Of a stretch of 6,521 nucleotides of DNA, positions 1 through 6,434 are shown one piece after another. The notes below the pieces were generated by a model. The model saw only the letters and a list, made by a program, of their open reading frames with translations, searched no databases and was not told where the DNA came from. The DNA comes from an uncultured Ignavibacteriota bacterium (GTDB lineage: Bacteria; Bacteroidota; Ignavibacteria; UBA10030; UBA8401), in the NCBI GenBank assembly GCA_903907305.1, contig CAIVNT010000300.1, forward strand, positions 1 to 6,521, in the 5' to 3' direction. The position numbers and the translations under genes are program-made. Numbering within the stretch: position 1 is the first letter of the stretch; the number at the start of each line of letters is the position of its first letter.

Positions 1-65
1 AATTCTTCATTCATCGTTTCAGAGAAACAAAGAAACATTGAAATTACATCGACAGTCCTGTTGTT

Positions 66-584
66 ATGAATAATTCTGTTGTTGAGATTCGTGATGCCAA
101 ACTTCCCGATGATATAGATCTTGTCAGAAACCTTTGGATAGATTATCTGACATGGGGAAACGACACGATGCAAAAACTTCACGGTGTGCATCCGCATGAT
201 CCGAAAGAGGCAGTGGAACAGGATATTGCAATGATCGGTAAATTCCTACCGCCGAACGGACGGCTTATACTTGCGTCCACTGATAATACCGTCTTCGGAA
301 CGGGATGTCTCAAGAGCATCAATTCGGAGATCGGTGAGATCAAACGGATGTATGTGGATCCATCATACAGAAAGATCGGAGCTGGACGGGCCATCCTTCG
401 ATCCCTGTTGGAAGCGGCAAAGCAGGCAGGATACAAGAAAGTGCGGTTGGACAGTCCGAAATTCATGGAAGCTGCTCATTCATTGTATCGAAGTTTTGGT
501 TTTAAAGACATTCCGGTGTATGACGAAGTTGAAATTCCGCAAGAGTTCAGACAGCATTTGCTCTTCATGGAACTGGAGCTATAG
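66..584 (+). CDS. GNAT-family N-acetyltransferase
   Basis: This 172-residue protein is a single-domain GNAT acetyltransferase, a cytoplasmic enzyme that moves an acetyl group from acetyl-CoA to an amine. The GNAT core runs from about residue 5 to 165. Motif A is clear: a beta strand with IKRMYVDPSYR (92-102), then the pyrophosphate-binding loop RKIGAG (102-107, fitting R/QxxGxG/A), then the helix AILRSLLEAAKQAG. Motif B follows with the typical A-x-x-LYRSFGF segment around residues 140-155. Length is normal for the family. The ATG at 66 puts the first strand (VEIRDAK) at the very N-terminus, as expected, but no Shine-Dalgarno sequence is visible before it. The acceptor substrate (small molecule, antibiotic or protein N-terminus) cannot be told. 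The next gene is 161 bases away past a repeat, so it is probably a separate transcription unit. Confidence 0.93.
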   Translation: MNNSVVEIRDAKLPDDIDLVRNLWIDYLTWGNDTMQKLHGVHPHDPKEAVEQDIAMIGKFLPPNGRLILASTDNTVFGTGCLKSINSEIGEIKRMYVDPSYRKIGAGRAILRSLLEAAKQAGYKKVRLDSPKFMEAAHSLYRSFGFKDIPVYDEVEIPQEFRQHLLFMELEL

Positions 585-600
585 GAGAAATTCGGCATAG

Positions 601-725
601 TTGATAATGGATAATTGATAGTTGAAAATAAAAAGCTATCGTATCCCTTCTCTTTCAAAATTTTCTAGACCAATTTTTTGCCATTGAACCTAATATTATC
701 CATTATCAATTTTCAACTATCAATT
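601..725. repeat. AT-rich inverted repeat made of two permuted 14-bp modules
   Basis: The gap between the first two genes has two AT-rich arms. The left arm is module A (TGATAATGGATAAT, 602-615) followed by module B (TGATAGTTGAAAAT, 616-629). The right arm holds the reverse complements in the order A' (695-708) then B' (709-722). Extended, these give a perfect 15-bp inverted match (601-615 with 695-709) and a perfect 17-bp one (613-629 with 709-725). A true nested hairpin would need A-B then B'-A'. Here the order makes the pairings cross, so only one stem can form at a time unless a pseudoknot forms. The 65 bases between the arms show no gene. It resembles dispersed AT-rich intergenic repeats I recall from Bacteroidota-like genomes, but the family is not identified. 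Confidence 0.85.
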
Positions 726-733
726 CGATTTTT

Positions 734-739
734 AAGAGG
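734..739 (+). promoter_or_regulatory. Ribosome binding site of the DUF1460 gene
   Basis: AAGAGG lies six bases before the ATG at 746 and is a good Shine-Dalgarno match. It supports the chosen start, which also gives the protein an N-terminal twin-arginine-like signal. It begins only nine bases after the AT-rich inverted repeat ends, so folding of that repeat in the mRNA leader could affect access to it. That last point is inference. Confidence 0.6.
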
Positions 740-745
740 CTCATC

Positions 746-1630
746 ATGAGACGCAGAGAATTCATCACATCCACCTCCCTCGCCGCCGCGGCAACCGCGC
801 TTCCATCATCCCTCTTCGGAAATTTTCTGGATGAGCTGACGGACGAACAGATCTGCAAACTGAAATTCGATTTTGCTGTTTCGCAATCGTTGACAGCTAG
901 ACCGATCAACGAAGTGATAGTGGAGATCGGCAGGACATTCATCGGCGTCGATTATCTGGCGAACTCGCTGGAGGACGAAGGACCGGAAAAACTCGTGGTG
1001 AATCTGCGCGCGCTAGACTGTGTGACTTTCTACGAAAACTGCGTCACGCTTGCACGCTGCGTAAAATTAAAGAAGACATCGTTCAATGATTACATGGAGC
1101 AGTTGACCTTCCTCCGCTACCGCGACGGGAAGATCAATGGCTATCCGAGCCGCCTGCATTACACCAGCGACTACTGGTTCAACGGTGAGAAGAAAGGGAT
1201 CATGAAGGTCGTCACGAAGGATATCTTCGGACAGAACAATGTGAAGGAGATCCCGAAGCCGATCAATTTTATGACGACACATCGCGACAGTTATAAGCAC
1301 TTGAAAACGAACAATGATAACCTTGAAGTGATCAAAGAACAGGAAGATGCCATCAACGCACGGAAGGATTACTTCATGCCGAAAGGGAATCTGCACATGT
1401 TCCAGGATAAGGTGAACCACGGCGACCTGATCGGCATCACCACCAACACCGCGGGGATGGATATCGCTCACACCGGCGTTGCAGTAAAGATCGGTGAGAA
1501 ACTCCACTTCATGCACGCTCCCATCACCGGAAAAAAAGTGCAGATCACCGAGGTCCCGTTACACGAATATCTCGCGAAGAACGGCAGACAGACGGGAATC
1601 ATTGTGGCGAGAGTGAACAAGGTCGCCTGA
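746..1630 (+). CDS. DUF1460-family N-acetylmuramoyl-L-alanine amidase-like protein, exported
   Basis: This 294-residue protein matches my recollection of the DUF1460 family, papain/NlpC-P60-like hydrolases annotated as N-acetylmuramoyl-L-alanine amidase-like and thought to act on peptidoglycan or muropeptides. The probable nucleophile is Cys92 in LDCVTFYEN (90-98), the hallmark of the family. Candidate histidines are His242 in IAHTGV (240-245) and His257 in MHAP (256-259). HGDLIGITT (225-233) and SRLHYTSDYW (135-144) are other family-like blocks. The N-terminus is MRRREFI, fitting the twin-arginine core RRxF, followed by an alanine-rich hydrophobic stretch to about residue 24, so Tat export to the periplasm or cell envelope is likely. 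The length is full for the family and the catalytic residues are intact. Gaps of 161 and 229 bases, both with repeats, suggest it is transcribed alone. The exact bond cleaved is not shown by the sequence. Confidence 0.88.
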   Translation: MRRREFITSTSLAAAATALPSSLFGNFLDELTDEQICKLKFDFAVSQSLTARPINEVIVEIGRTFIGVDYLANSLEDEGPEKLVVNLRALDCVTFYENCVTLARCVKLKKTSFNDYMEQLTFLRYRDGKINGYPSRLHYTSDYWFNGEKKGIMKVVTKDIFGQNNVKEIPKPINFMTTHRDSYKHLKTNNDNLEVIKEQEDAINARKDYFMPKGNLHMFQDKVNHGDLIGITTNTAGMDIAHTGVAVKIGEKLHFMHAPITGKKVQITEVPLHEYLAKNGRQTGIIVARVNKVA

Positions 1631-1674
1631 TTCAAACACACATTACTGAACGCTGAAATCAAAAACGCTGACGT

Positions 1675-1697
1675 GTTCCCAAACTCCGTTTGGGAAC
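1675..1697. repeat. Perfect 10-bp-stem palindrome (GTTCCCAAAC type)
   Basis: GTTCCCAAAC (1675-1684) and GTTTGGGAAC (1688-1697) are exact reverse complements around a three-base TCC loop, 44 bases after the stop codon of the DUF1460 gene. The short T run at 1702-1705 is four bases past the stem and is interrupted, so this is a weak match to an intrinsic terminator, though it could act as one or as a 3' mRNA stabiliser. The motif resembles short dispersed palindromes I recall from many bacterial genomes. A direct repeat AACGCTGA (1649-1656 and 1664-1671) lies just before it. Confidence 0.75.
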
Positions 1698-1848
1698 AAC
1701 TGTTTTAAACCGCTCCGCCTCACCTTTACAATCTTCTCTTGCTTTACGAGCACTGCTTCAGTACCTTTTTCATGAATTCTCTCACATTTCAGGGCAACGA
1801 TATTCTCCTTTCGACCGTCTAACATCAGCACTATCGGTTTTACTTTCT

Positions 1849-1853
1849 GAGGA
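1849..1853 (+). promoter_or_regulatory. Ribosome binding site of the adaptor gene
   Basis: GAGGA ends six bases before the ATG at 1860, a standard Shine-Dalgarno position. It fixes the start of the adaptor, which then begins with a short basic segment ahead of its membrane anchor. As the first gene of the overlapping adaptor-permease pair, this site probably sets translation of both. Confidence 0.65.
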
Positions 1854-1859
1854 TCCACC

Positions 1860-3152
1860 ATGAAACTCCCGAACATCCTTGTACGGTTCACGGCATTGCC
1901 CAAAAAACAGCGTATTCTCTATGGTTCCAGTGTGGGAGCCCTCCTCATCGTCATCCTTTTCCTGCTTGTCACACAGAAGAGCGCTTCTTCCGCAGATCTC
2001 TATATTAGTCCCGCGTTCGGCGAATTCGCCGTCACCATTACCGTCACCGGCGAGCTTGAAGCGAAGAACTCCATAGAGATTAAAGGTCCCGAGGAAGCGC
2101 GCGCAGCCGGCATCTGGCAGATGAAGATCAGCAACCTTATCGCTGAAGGAACTGTAGTGAAAAAAGGAGAGTTCGTTGCCGATCTCGACAAATCCGAAAT
2201 TGCGAACCGGCTGAAAGAATCCGAACTCTCCGTGCAGAAACTCGACGCGCAGTTCACACAAGCAAAACTGGACAGCACGCTCGCCCTCACACAGGCGCGC
2301 GACGAAATGGTGAATATGTTCTATACACTTGAAGAGAAAAAGATCATCCTCGATCAATCCTCGTTTGAAGCGCCCGCGGTGAAACGCCAGGCACAGATCG
2401 ATTACGACCGGACCGAGCGGACCCTCGCACAGTCAAAAAAAAATTATGTGACGAAAACACAGCAATCCATTGCGAAGATCCAGGCGGTGAATGCCGATCT
2501 GATGAAGGAACAGCAGAAAATGTCCATCATGATGGCGACCGTACAGAAGTTCACCATCCTCGCACCGTCGGATGGCATGGTCGTCTACGCACGCGAATGG
2601 GGCGGTAAAAAGAAAGTGGTCGGCTCCACCATCAATCCGTGGGAATCGACCGTCGCCACACTGCCGGACCTGACTACGATGGAATCGATCACGTACGTGA
2701 ACGAAGTGGATATCCAGAAGATCGCGAAAGGACAAAACGTTACGCTGAAACTCGATGCAGATCCGAACAAGAAATTGAGCGGCACGGTGACAAGCGTTGC
2801 GAACATCGGCGAGCAGCGTCCCAACTCCGACTCGAAAGTATTTGAAGTGCGCATCCTCATCAACGACCGGGACACGACGCTACGTCCCGCAATGACCACC
2901 GCGAACGAGATCCTTATCGCAAAAGCCTCCAGTGTTCTTTCTATCCCGCTCGAAGCGATTCATTCCGAAGGGACCACCACATTCGTCTACCTGAAACAGG
3001 GAGGCGCTGTAAAACAGGAAGTGAAACTCGGACTGCAGAACGATAACGCCGCCGTTGTACTCGAAGGGATCAGTTCGAAAGATGAGGTCTATCTCTCTCC
3101 GCCGCCGTCTGCCTCCACATTAAAATTTCGTCCGTTGAAAGCAGCGCTGTGA
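1860..3152 (+). CDS. Periplasmic adaptor (membrane fusion protein) of an ABC-type efflux system, HlyD/MacA-like
   Basis: This 430-residue protein is the bridge of a tripartite exporter, linking an inner-membrane permease to a TolC-like duct. A basic N-terminus (KKQR, 15-18) is followed by one membrane anchor at about 20-37 (SVGALLIVILFLLV), with the rest in the periplasm. The order of parts is typical: first half of the lipoyl-like domain (about 55-110, with VKKGEFVADLD at 100-110), a long alpha-helical hairpin likely to be coiled coil (about 110-228), second lipoyl half (FTILAPSDGMVVYA, 231-244), a beta-barrel domain (about 265-350) and a C-terminal membrane-proximal domain (about 355-430). 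The length fits the family. The permease gene overlaps its stop codon by four bases, so the two are translated together. Nothing shows the substrate. The anchored form and MacB-type partner argue for a MacA-like rather than RND adaptor. Confidence 0.93.
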   Translation: MKLPNILVRFTALPKKQRILYGSSVGALLIVILFLLVTQKSASSADLYISPAFGEFAVTITVTGELEAKNSIEIKGPEEARAAGIWQMKISNLIAEGTVVKKGEFVADLDKSEIANRLKESELSVQKLDAQFTQAKLDSTLALTQARDEMVNMFYTLEEKKIILDQSSFEAPAVKRQAQIDYDRTERTLAQSKKNYVTKTQQSIAKIQAVNADLMKEQQKMSIMMATVQKFTILAPSDGMVVYAREWGGKKKVVGSTINPWESTVATLPDLTTMESITYVNEVDIQKIAKGQNVTLKLDADPNKKLSGTVTSVANIGEQRPNSDSKVFEVRILINDRDTTLRPAMTTANEILIAKASSVLSIPLEAIHSEGTTTFVYLKQGGAVKQEVKLGLQNDNAAVVLEGISSKDEVYLSPPPSASTLKFRPLKAAL

Positions 3153-4555
3153 TCGCAGGGAACAATACGCTCATCTCCGCACTGATCGAACGGTTCACAC
3201 CTCCGATCGGCTTCATCAGCAATATCTTCACCGCGTTCGAAGCCATCAAACGGAACAAGCTTCGTTCCATGCTCACCTCTTTGGGAATCGTCTTCGGCGT
3301 CGCCTCGGTCATCTCCATGCTCGCCATCGGCCGCGGCGCTCAACAGGAAATTTTGGATCAGATGAAACTGCTCGGCGCGAACAACATCATCATCACTCCA
3401 ATCATCGAACAGGAGGAAGGAAAGGCCGAGGAGAACGATCAAAAATTGAACGAAAAGAAAAAATTCTCTCCCGGACTCTCTTTACAGGATGCCGAAAGCA
3501 TCGCCCGTGCGATTCCCGCCGTTGAATACGTCAGTCCCGAAGTGGTGATGGAAACAAATGCCATCCGCGAAGGATTGAAACGCTCCACAAAACTCGTCGG
3601 TGTGGATTCGAACTTCTTCCGCCGTTCGGATTACGAACTGGAGAAGGGCTCTTACTTCTCCCCTGTCCACTTCGAACGTTCGCTTCCCGTTGCGGTGATC
3701 GGCCATTCGGTGAAGACAAAATTCTTCACTCGCGAGGATGCCATCGGCCGGCAGATCAAATGCGGAAAACTGTGGCTGACCGTCATCGGCGTGATGAAGG
3801 AACGGAATATCAGCAAGCAGAACATCCAGCATCTCGGTCTTCGCGATTATAATTTCGATATTTACTCTCCCGTCAGCACTGTTCTGCTCCGCTACAAGAA
3901 CCGGGCGCTCGTCACACGGCGTGATGTGCAGAATGCTTCCCGCGGAAATAATAATAACGGCAATGGCGGCAATAATGACGATGAACAGAAAAAGGCGGTC
4001 AATTATCATCAAATTGACCGTTTGACGGTGAGCGTGCAGAACACGGATCAGATCCGCATCGTTGCCGAAGTGATCAGCCGTATGCTCCAGCGCCGCCATA
4101 ACGGGATCGTCGATTTTTCCGTCACTGTTCCCGAAGAATTACTAAAACAGGAACAGCGGACGAAGGAAATTTTTAATATCGTCCTCGGCGCTATCGCTTC
4201 CATCTCCCTGATCGTTGGCGGAATCGGTATCATGAACATCATGCTTGCATCAGTGATGGAGCGGACGAAGGAGATCGGTATCCGCCGTGCTGTGGGTGCA
4301 ACGCAGCGGGATGTAATGATCCAATTCCTTGCGGAAGCGACCACCATCAGTGTAACCGGCGGTATCATCGGCATCATTTTAGGATTCATCATCAGCGTCG
4401 GCATCGAACAAATGGCGGGGATTGTCACCATCATCACACTCATGTCTGTGTTTGTCTCGTTCGCCATCTCCGCCACCATCGGCATCGCGTTCGGATTTTT
4501 TCCGGCAAAACGCGCCGCCGAGCAGGATGTGATCATGTCGCTCAGGTATGAGTAA
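3149..4555 (+). CDS. MacB-like ABC transporter permease (FtsX family), without a fused ATPase domain
   Basis: This 468-residue inner-membrane protein has the MacB layout of four membrane helices. Helix 1 is at about 41-60, after an amphipathic stretch with EAIKRNKLRSMLTSLGI. A large periplasmic domain follows (about 62-335), then the FtsX domain with helices near 338-362, 391-416 and 425-448. The coupling signature GGIGIMNIMLASVMERTKEI (357-376 region) and the ending FFPAKRAAEQD...SLRYE are classic. E. coli MacB (about 650 residues) carries an N-terminal ATPase; here it is absent, so a separate ATPase is needed. The start is GTG at 3149, whose GTGA overlaps the adaptor stop. No other in-frame start before helix 1 was seen, and no strong ribosome binding site is present, which fits translational coupling. 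Odd points are a charged Glu/Lys-rich segment at 87-105 and an Asn/Gly-rich tract at 266-280, both within the periplasmic part. Confidence 0.93.
   Translation: MIAGNNTLISALIERFTPPIGFISNIFTAFEAIKRNKLRSMLTSLGIVFGVASVISMLAIGRGAQQEILDQMKLLGANNIIITPIIEQEEGKAEENDQKLNEKKKFSPGLSLQDAESIARAIPAVEYVSPEVVMETNAIREGLKRSTKLVGVDSNFFRRSDYELEKGSYFSPVHFERSLPVAVIGHSVKTKFFTREDAIGRQIKCGKLWLTVIGVMKERNISKQNIQHLGLRDYNFDIYSPVSTVLLRYKNRALVTRRDVQNASRGNNNNGNGGNNDDEQKKAVNYHQIDRLTVSVQNTDQIRIVAEVISRMLQRRHNGIVDFSVTVPEELLKQEQRTKEIFNIVLGAIASISLIVGGIGIMNIMLASVMERTKEIGIRRAVGATQRDVMIQFLAEATTISVTGGIIGIILGFIISVGIEQMAGIVTIITLMSVFVSFAISATIGIAFGFFPAKRAAEQDVIMSLRYE
3944..3988 (+). repeat. Asn/Gly-rich low-complexity tract inside the permease gene
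   Basis: Fifteen codons, mostly AAT/AAC and GGC, encode GNNNNGNGGNNDDEQ (residues 266-280) in the permease periplasmic domain. The DNA is a run of near-identical trinucleotides, the sort that grows or shrinks by slippage in multiples of three, so the reading frame would survive length change. It is probably a flexible surface loop and is not part of the known MacB core. Confidence 0.7.
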
Positions 4556-4563
4556 AAATTACA

Positions 4564-4598
4564 GGATGATGGATACTTGATGCTGGATTCTGGATGGC
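4564..4598 (+). repeat. Short GGAT-type tandem repeat
   Basis: Right after the permease stop, the motif GGAT or GAT recurs every six to eight bases: GGATGAT, GGATACTT, GATGCT, GGATTCT, GGATGG. It resembles degenerate CTGGATGCTGGATACTGGAT-like dispersed repeats that I recall from intergenic DNA of varied bacteria. No open frame of interest uses it. Confidence 0.5.
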
Positions 4599-4625
4599 GG
4601 TTGTGAAACACTGAAGTGGAGTATC

Positions 4626-4798
4626 GTCATTCTGAGTCCCGTTCAGAATTTTCTTCAATACGGGATGAAGAATCTGAACAAATGGGGCATAACAACAAAC
4701 TCGTACAATGGATCCTTCGCTTCGCTCAGGATAACAAAGACTCAACAATCAATGCCATTCTGAGGAGTCCTGTTTTTCAGGACGACGAAGAATCTGGA
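4626..4798. repeat. Cluster of three CATTCTGAG...GAAGAATCT palindromic repeat units
   Basis: Unit 1 (4626-4679) starts GTCATTCTGAGTCCCG and ends GAAGAATCTGAAC. Its stems are TCCCGT (4637-4642) with ACGGGA (4660-4665), outer ATTCT (4629-4633) with AGAAT (4669-4673), and an alternative GTTCAGA (4641-4647) with TCTGAAC (4673-4679). Unit 2 (4710-4736) is inverted: its reverse complement reads TGTTATCCTGAGCGAAGCGA and continues to GGATCC. Unit 3 (4756-4798) repeats CATTCTGAG...GAAGAATCT with a stem GTCCTG (4767-4772)/CAGGAC (4778-4783) around five T. These match a short dispersed intergenic palindrome that I recall from many genomes, often mistranslated as PERSEGS- or LRFAQD-type peptides. The cluster separates the permease gene from the TolC-like gene and could form several alternative hairpins in a shared transcript. 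Confidence 0.8.
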
Positions 4799-4832
4799 AC
4801 GCATACGAATAAGTGTCAATGAAAATATTTTT

Positions 4833-6287
4833 ATGAAATCATCCTTCCTTTCCATCCTGCTCATTAGTTCGTCCCTGCTTCTTGCGCAGACAGACACCGT
4901 CACGCTCACACTGAACGACTGTATCCGCATGGGACAGGAGAACGGACCACTAGCCGCGATGGCACGCGCCGCTTACAGCGGAAAGGAACACCGCTATCAT
5001 TCTTTCACCGCGCGCTTCTATCCGCAGCTTTCTCTTTCCGGCGATGCACCGCAGTTCCTCCGGACGATCAGTCCCATCACCCAGCCGGACGGAACGACTT
5101 CATATCTTTCGCAACGGCAGGCGCAGTCATCACTCTCTCTCGCCTTGTCTCAGCAGATACCATGGACGGGAACGGAAATTTCCATCTACTCTGCTCTCAA
5201 TAGACTGGACAATCTCGAAACAAAAGCATCTTTCTACCGCTCCACGCCGCTTTCGTTATCATTCCGTCAGCCGATCTTCTCCATCAACACCATCGCATGG
5301 AATTATGAACTGGAAGATCTGAACTATCAGTCCTCCCACCGCGAATTTGTGGAACAGATGGAAGAATCCGCCATCGATATTACTAACAAATTTTTCGCAT
5401 ACTATCTTGCATTGATGAACGTCAGCAACGCGCAGCTGAATCTGACGGTGAACGATACGCTTTTTCAGGTATCAAAAGGACGATTCAATGTCGGCCGGAT
5501 CGCGGAGAACGATCTGCTCCAGAGCGAACTTGCGGCGCTGAATGCGCGCACGCAGTATGAGAATGCGGTAATCGAATACGGCCGGGCGTTACAGAATTTC
5601 AAATACGCTATCGGACTCGCATCGGACTCGCCTGTTCATGTCGTACCCGACGAGTCGATCTACATGTTCAGCGTGGACCCTTTGGCCGCGCTCGATCTTG
5701 CAAAGCAGAATCGGAGCGACATGGTCGGTTATCGGATACAGAAATTGAATGCCGAACGGAGCGTGCGTCAGGCAGAATCGAACAATTCCATCTCCATGTC
5801 CATTTCCGCAAACATTGGACTGAACCAAAAGGCGAACAAATTCAACGATGCGTATGCCGATCTTCTGGACCAGCAGCAGTTCTCCGTGCAGCTTCAGGTG
5901 CCGCTCATAGGCTGGGGAACGGGCGGTCATGCGGTGGAAGCAGCGGAAGCGGAACTCTCCCGAGTGGAAACGAATGTTCTTTCCCAACGATTCTCTCTTG
6001 AACAAGAGGTGAAATATCAGGTGCAGCGTTTCAAACAACTGCAGCAGCAGGTGCTCCTCTCCGCCAAAGCAGATACGGTGGCCCAGCGCCGTTTTGATGT
6101 TGCCCGCGAACGATTCGTCATCGGCAAGATCGACGTGACCAATCTTTTCCTCGCCCAATCGGAAAAGGATAACGCATACCGCACCCGCATCCAGACATTG
6201 TGGGATTATTGGGCCACCTATTACCGTCTGCGGCGTCTTACCTTATATGATTTCGCGCTTCAGCGTCCGCTGCTGGTGAAAGAATAA
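4833..6287 (+). CDS. TolC-family outer-membrane efflux protein
   Basis: This 484-residue protein is the outer-membrane duct of the exporter; family members form trimers with a 12-strand barrel and a long periplasmic alpha-helical tunnel. A signal peptide covers residues 1-18 (MKSSFLSILLISSSLLLA), with cleavage likely before QTDT. The two-fold internal repeat of TolC proteins is visible: GRFNVGRIAENDLLQSELA (206-224 region) in the first half and ERFVIGKIDVTNLFLAQSEK (416-435 region) in the second. The stretches SLSLALSQQIPW and SLSFRQPIF, and later QFSVQLQVPLIGWG, look like the membrane strands and their turns. The length is normal. No Shine-Dalgarno sequence precedes ATG 4833; the leader is A/T-rich. 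A five-codon open frame (4819-4836) ends across this start. The gene lies 277 bases after the permease gene, past repeats, so it may have its own promoter, but its position makes it the natural partner of the adaptor and permease. Confidence 0.92.
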   Translation: MKSSFLSILLISSSLLLAQTDTVTLTLNDCIRMGQENGPLAAMARAAYSGKEHRYHSFTARFYPQLSLSGDAPQFLRTISPITQPDGTTSYLSQRQAQSSLSLALSQQIPWTGTEISIYSALNRLDNLETKASFYRSTPLSLSFRQPIFSINTIAWNYELEDLNYQSSHREFVEQMEESAIDITNKFFAYYLALMNVSNAQLNLTVNDTLFQVSKGRFNVGRIAENDLLQSELAALNARTQYENAVIEYGRALQNFKYAIGLASDSPVHVVPDESIYMFSVDPLAALDLAKQNRSDMVGYRIQKLNAERSVRQAESNNSISMSISANIGLNQKANKFNDAYADLLDQQQFSVQLQVPLIGWGTGGHAVEAAEAELSRVETNVLSQRFSLEQEVKYQVQRFKQLQQQVLLSAKADTVAQRRFDVARERFVIGKIDVTNLFLAQSEKDNAYRTRIQTLWDYWATYYRLRRLTLYDFALQRPLLVKE

Positions 6288-6315
6288 ATTTATTTTCCGT
6301 TTGGTATAAGCAATA

Positions 6316-6434
6316 GCCACGAAGGCACCAAGACACAAATTATAAGAAAAATAATAACCACAAATAATTCTCTTTTTTGTGGGATGTTGTGCTTGCCCGC
6401 CGTGTTTTTTGGCGGGTCTTCGTGCCTTGGTGGC
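6316..6434. repeat. Long imperfect inverted repeat with nested hairpins (CCACGAAGGCACCAAGAC type)
   Basis: GCCACGAAGGCACCAAGAC (6316-6334) pairs with GTCTTCGTGCCTTGGTGGC (6416-6434) at 17 of 19 positions. Inside are two smaller perfect stems: CCACAAA (6358-6364) with TTTGTGG (6376-6382), and CCCGCC (6396-6401) with GGCGGG (6411-6416), which shares one base with the outer arm. The whole gap from the TolC-like stop to the next start is 183 bases and holds no other feature. This matches a class of dispersed palindrome I recall from Bacteroidota/Chlorobiota and other genomes. The GC stem is not followed by a T run, so it is not a standard terminator. Confidence 0.8.

Larger units (their letters stand above)
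1643..1861 (-). other. Uncertain small open frame with coding-like codons, antisense to the adaptor leader
   Basis: On the - strand, an open frame from ATG at 1861-1859 to a stop at 1645-1643 would encode 72 residues starting MVDPQKVKPIVLMLDG and rich in Val, Lys and Glu. Many of its codons begin with G or A, as real coding DNA tends to, and GGGAG lies four bases before the ATG. Against it: the start codon overlaps the adaptor ATG on the other strand, the adaptor ribosome binding site lies inside it, and its 3' part (residues FPNGVWEH) is simply the translated palindrome at 1675-1697. I recognise no family. It may be a remnant of an older gene, a repeat, or chance. Confidence 0.2.

Noticed and set aside
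16..28. Small hairpin GTTTC-AGA-GAAAC upstream of the acetyltransferase gene, considered as an operator or upstream terminator.
   Set aside because: A five-base stem in A-rich DNA is easily found by chance, and the window starts too close to judge its context.
3089..4099. Long - strand open frames opposite the permease gene (for example 3482-4099).
   Set aside because: Composition is typical of antisense shadows (His, Asp and Ile rich), and they lie fully opposite a well-supported MacB-type gene.
4542..4822. Open frames on both strands in the permease-channel gap, encoding peptides with CYPERSEGS and LRFAQDNK.
   Set aside because: These peptides are translations of the dispersed palindrome units, a familiar source of spurious proteins; there is no ribosome binding site or family match.
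5589..6158. A 189-residue - strand open frame opposite the TolC-like gene.
   Set aside because: It is antisense to a clear outer-membrane efflux protein with both family repeats; no family features are seen in the shadow.
6396..6420. GC-rich hairpin CCCGCC/GGCGGG considered as an intrinsic terminator for the channel gene.
   Set aside because: No T run follows the stem; the T run is in the loop. It is better explained as part of the larger inverted repeat.
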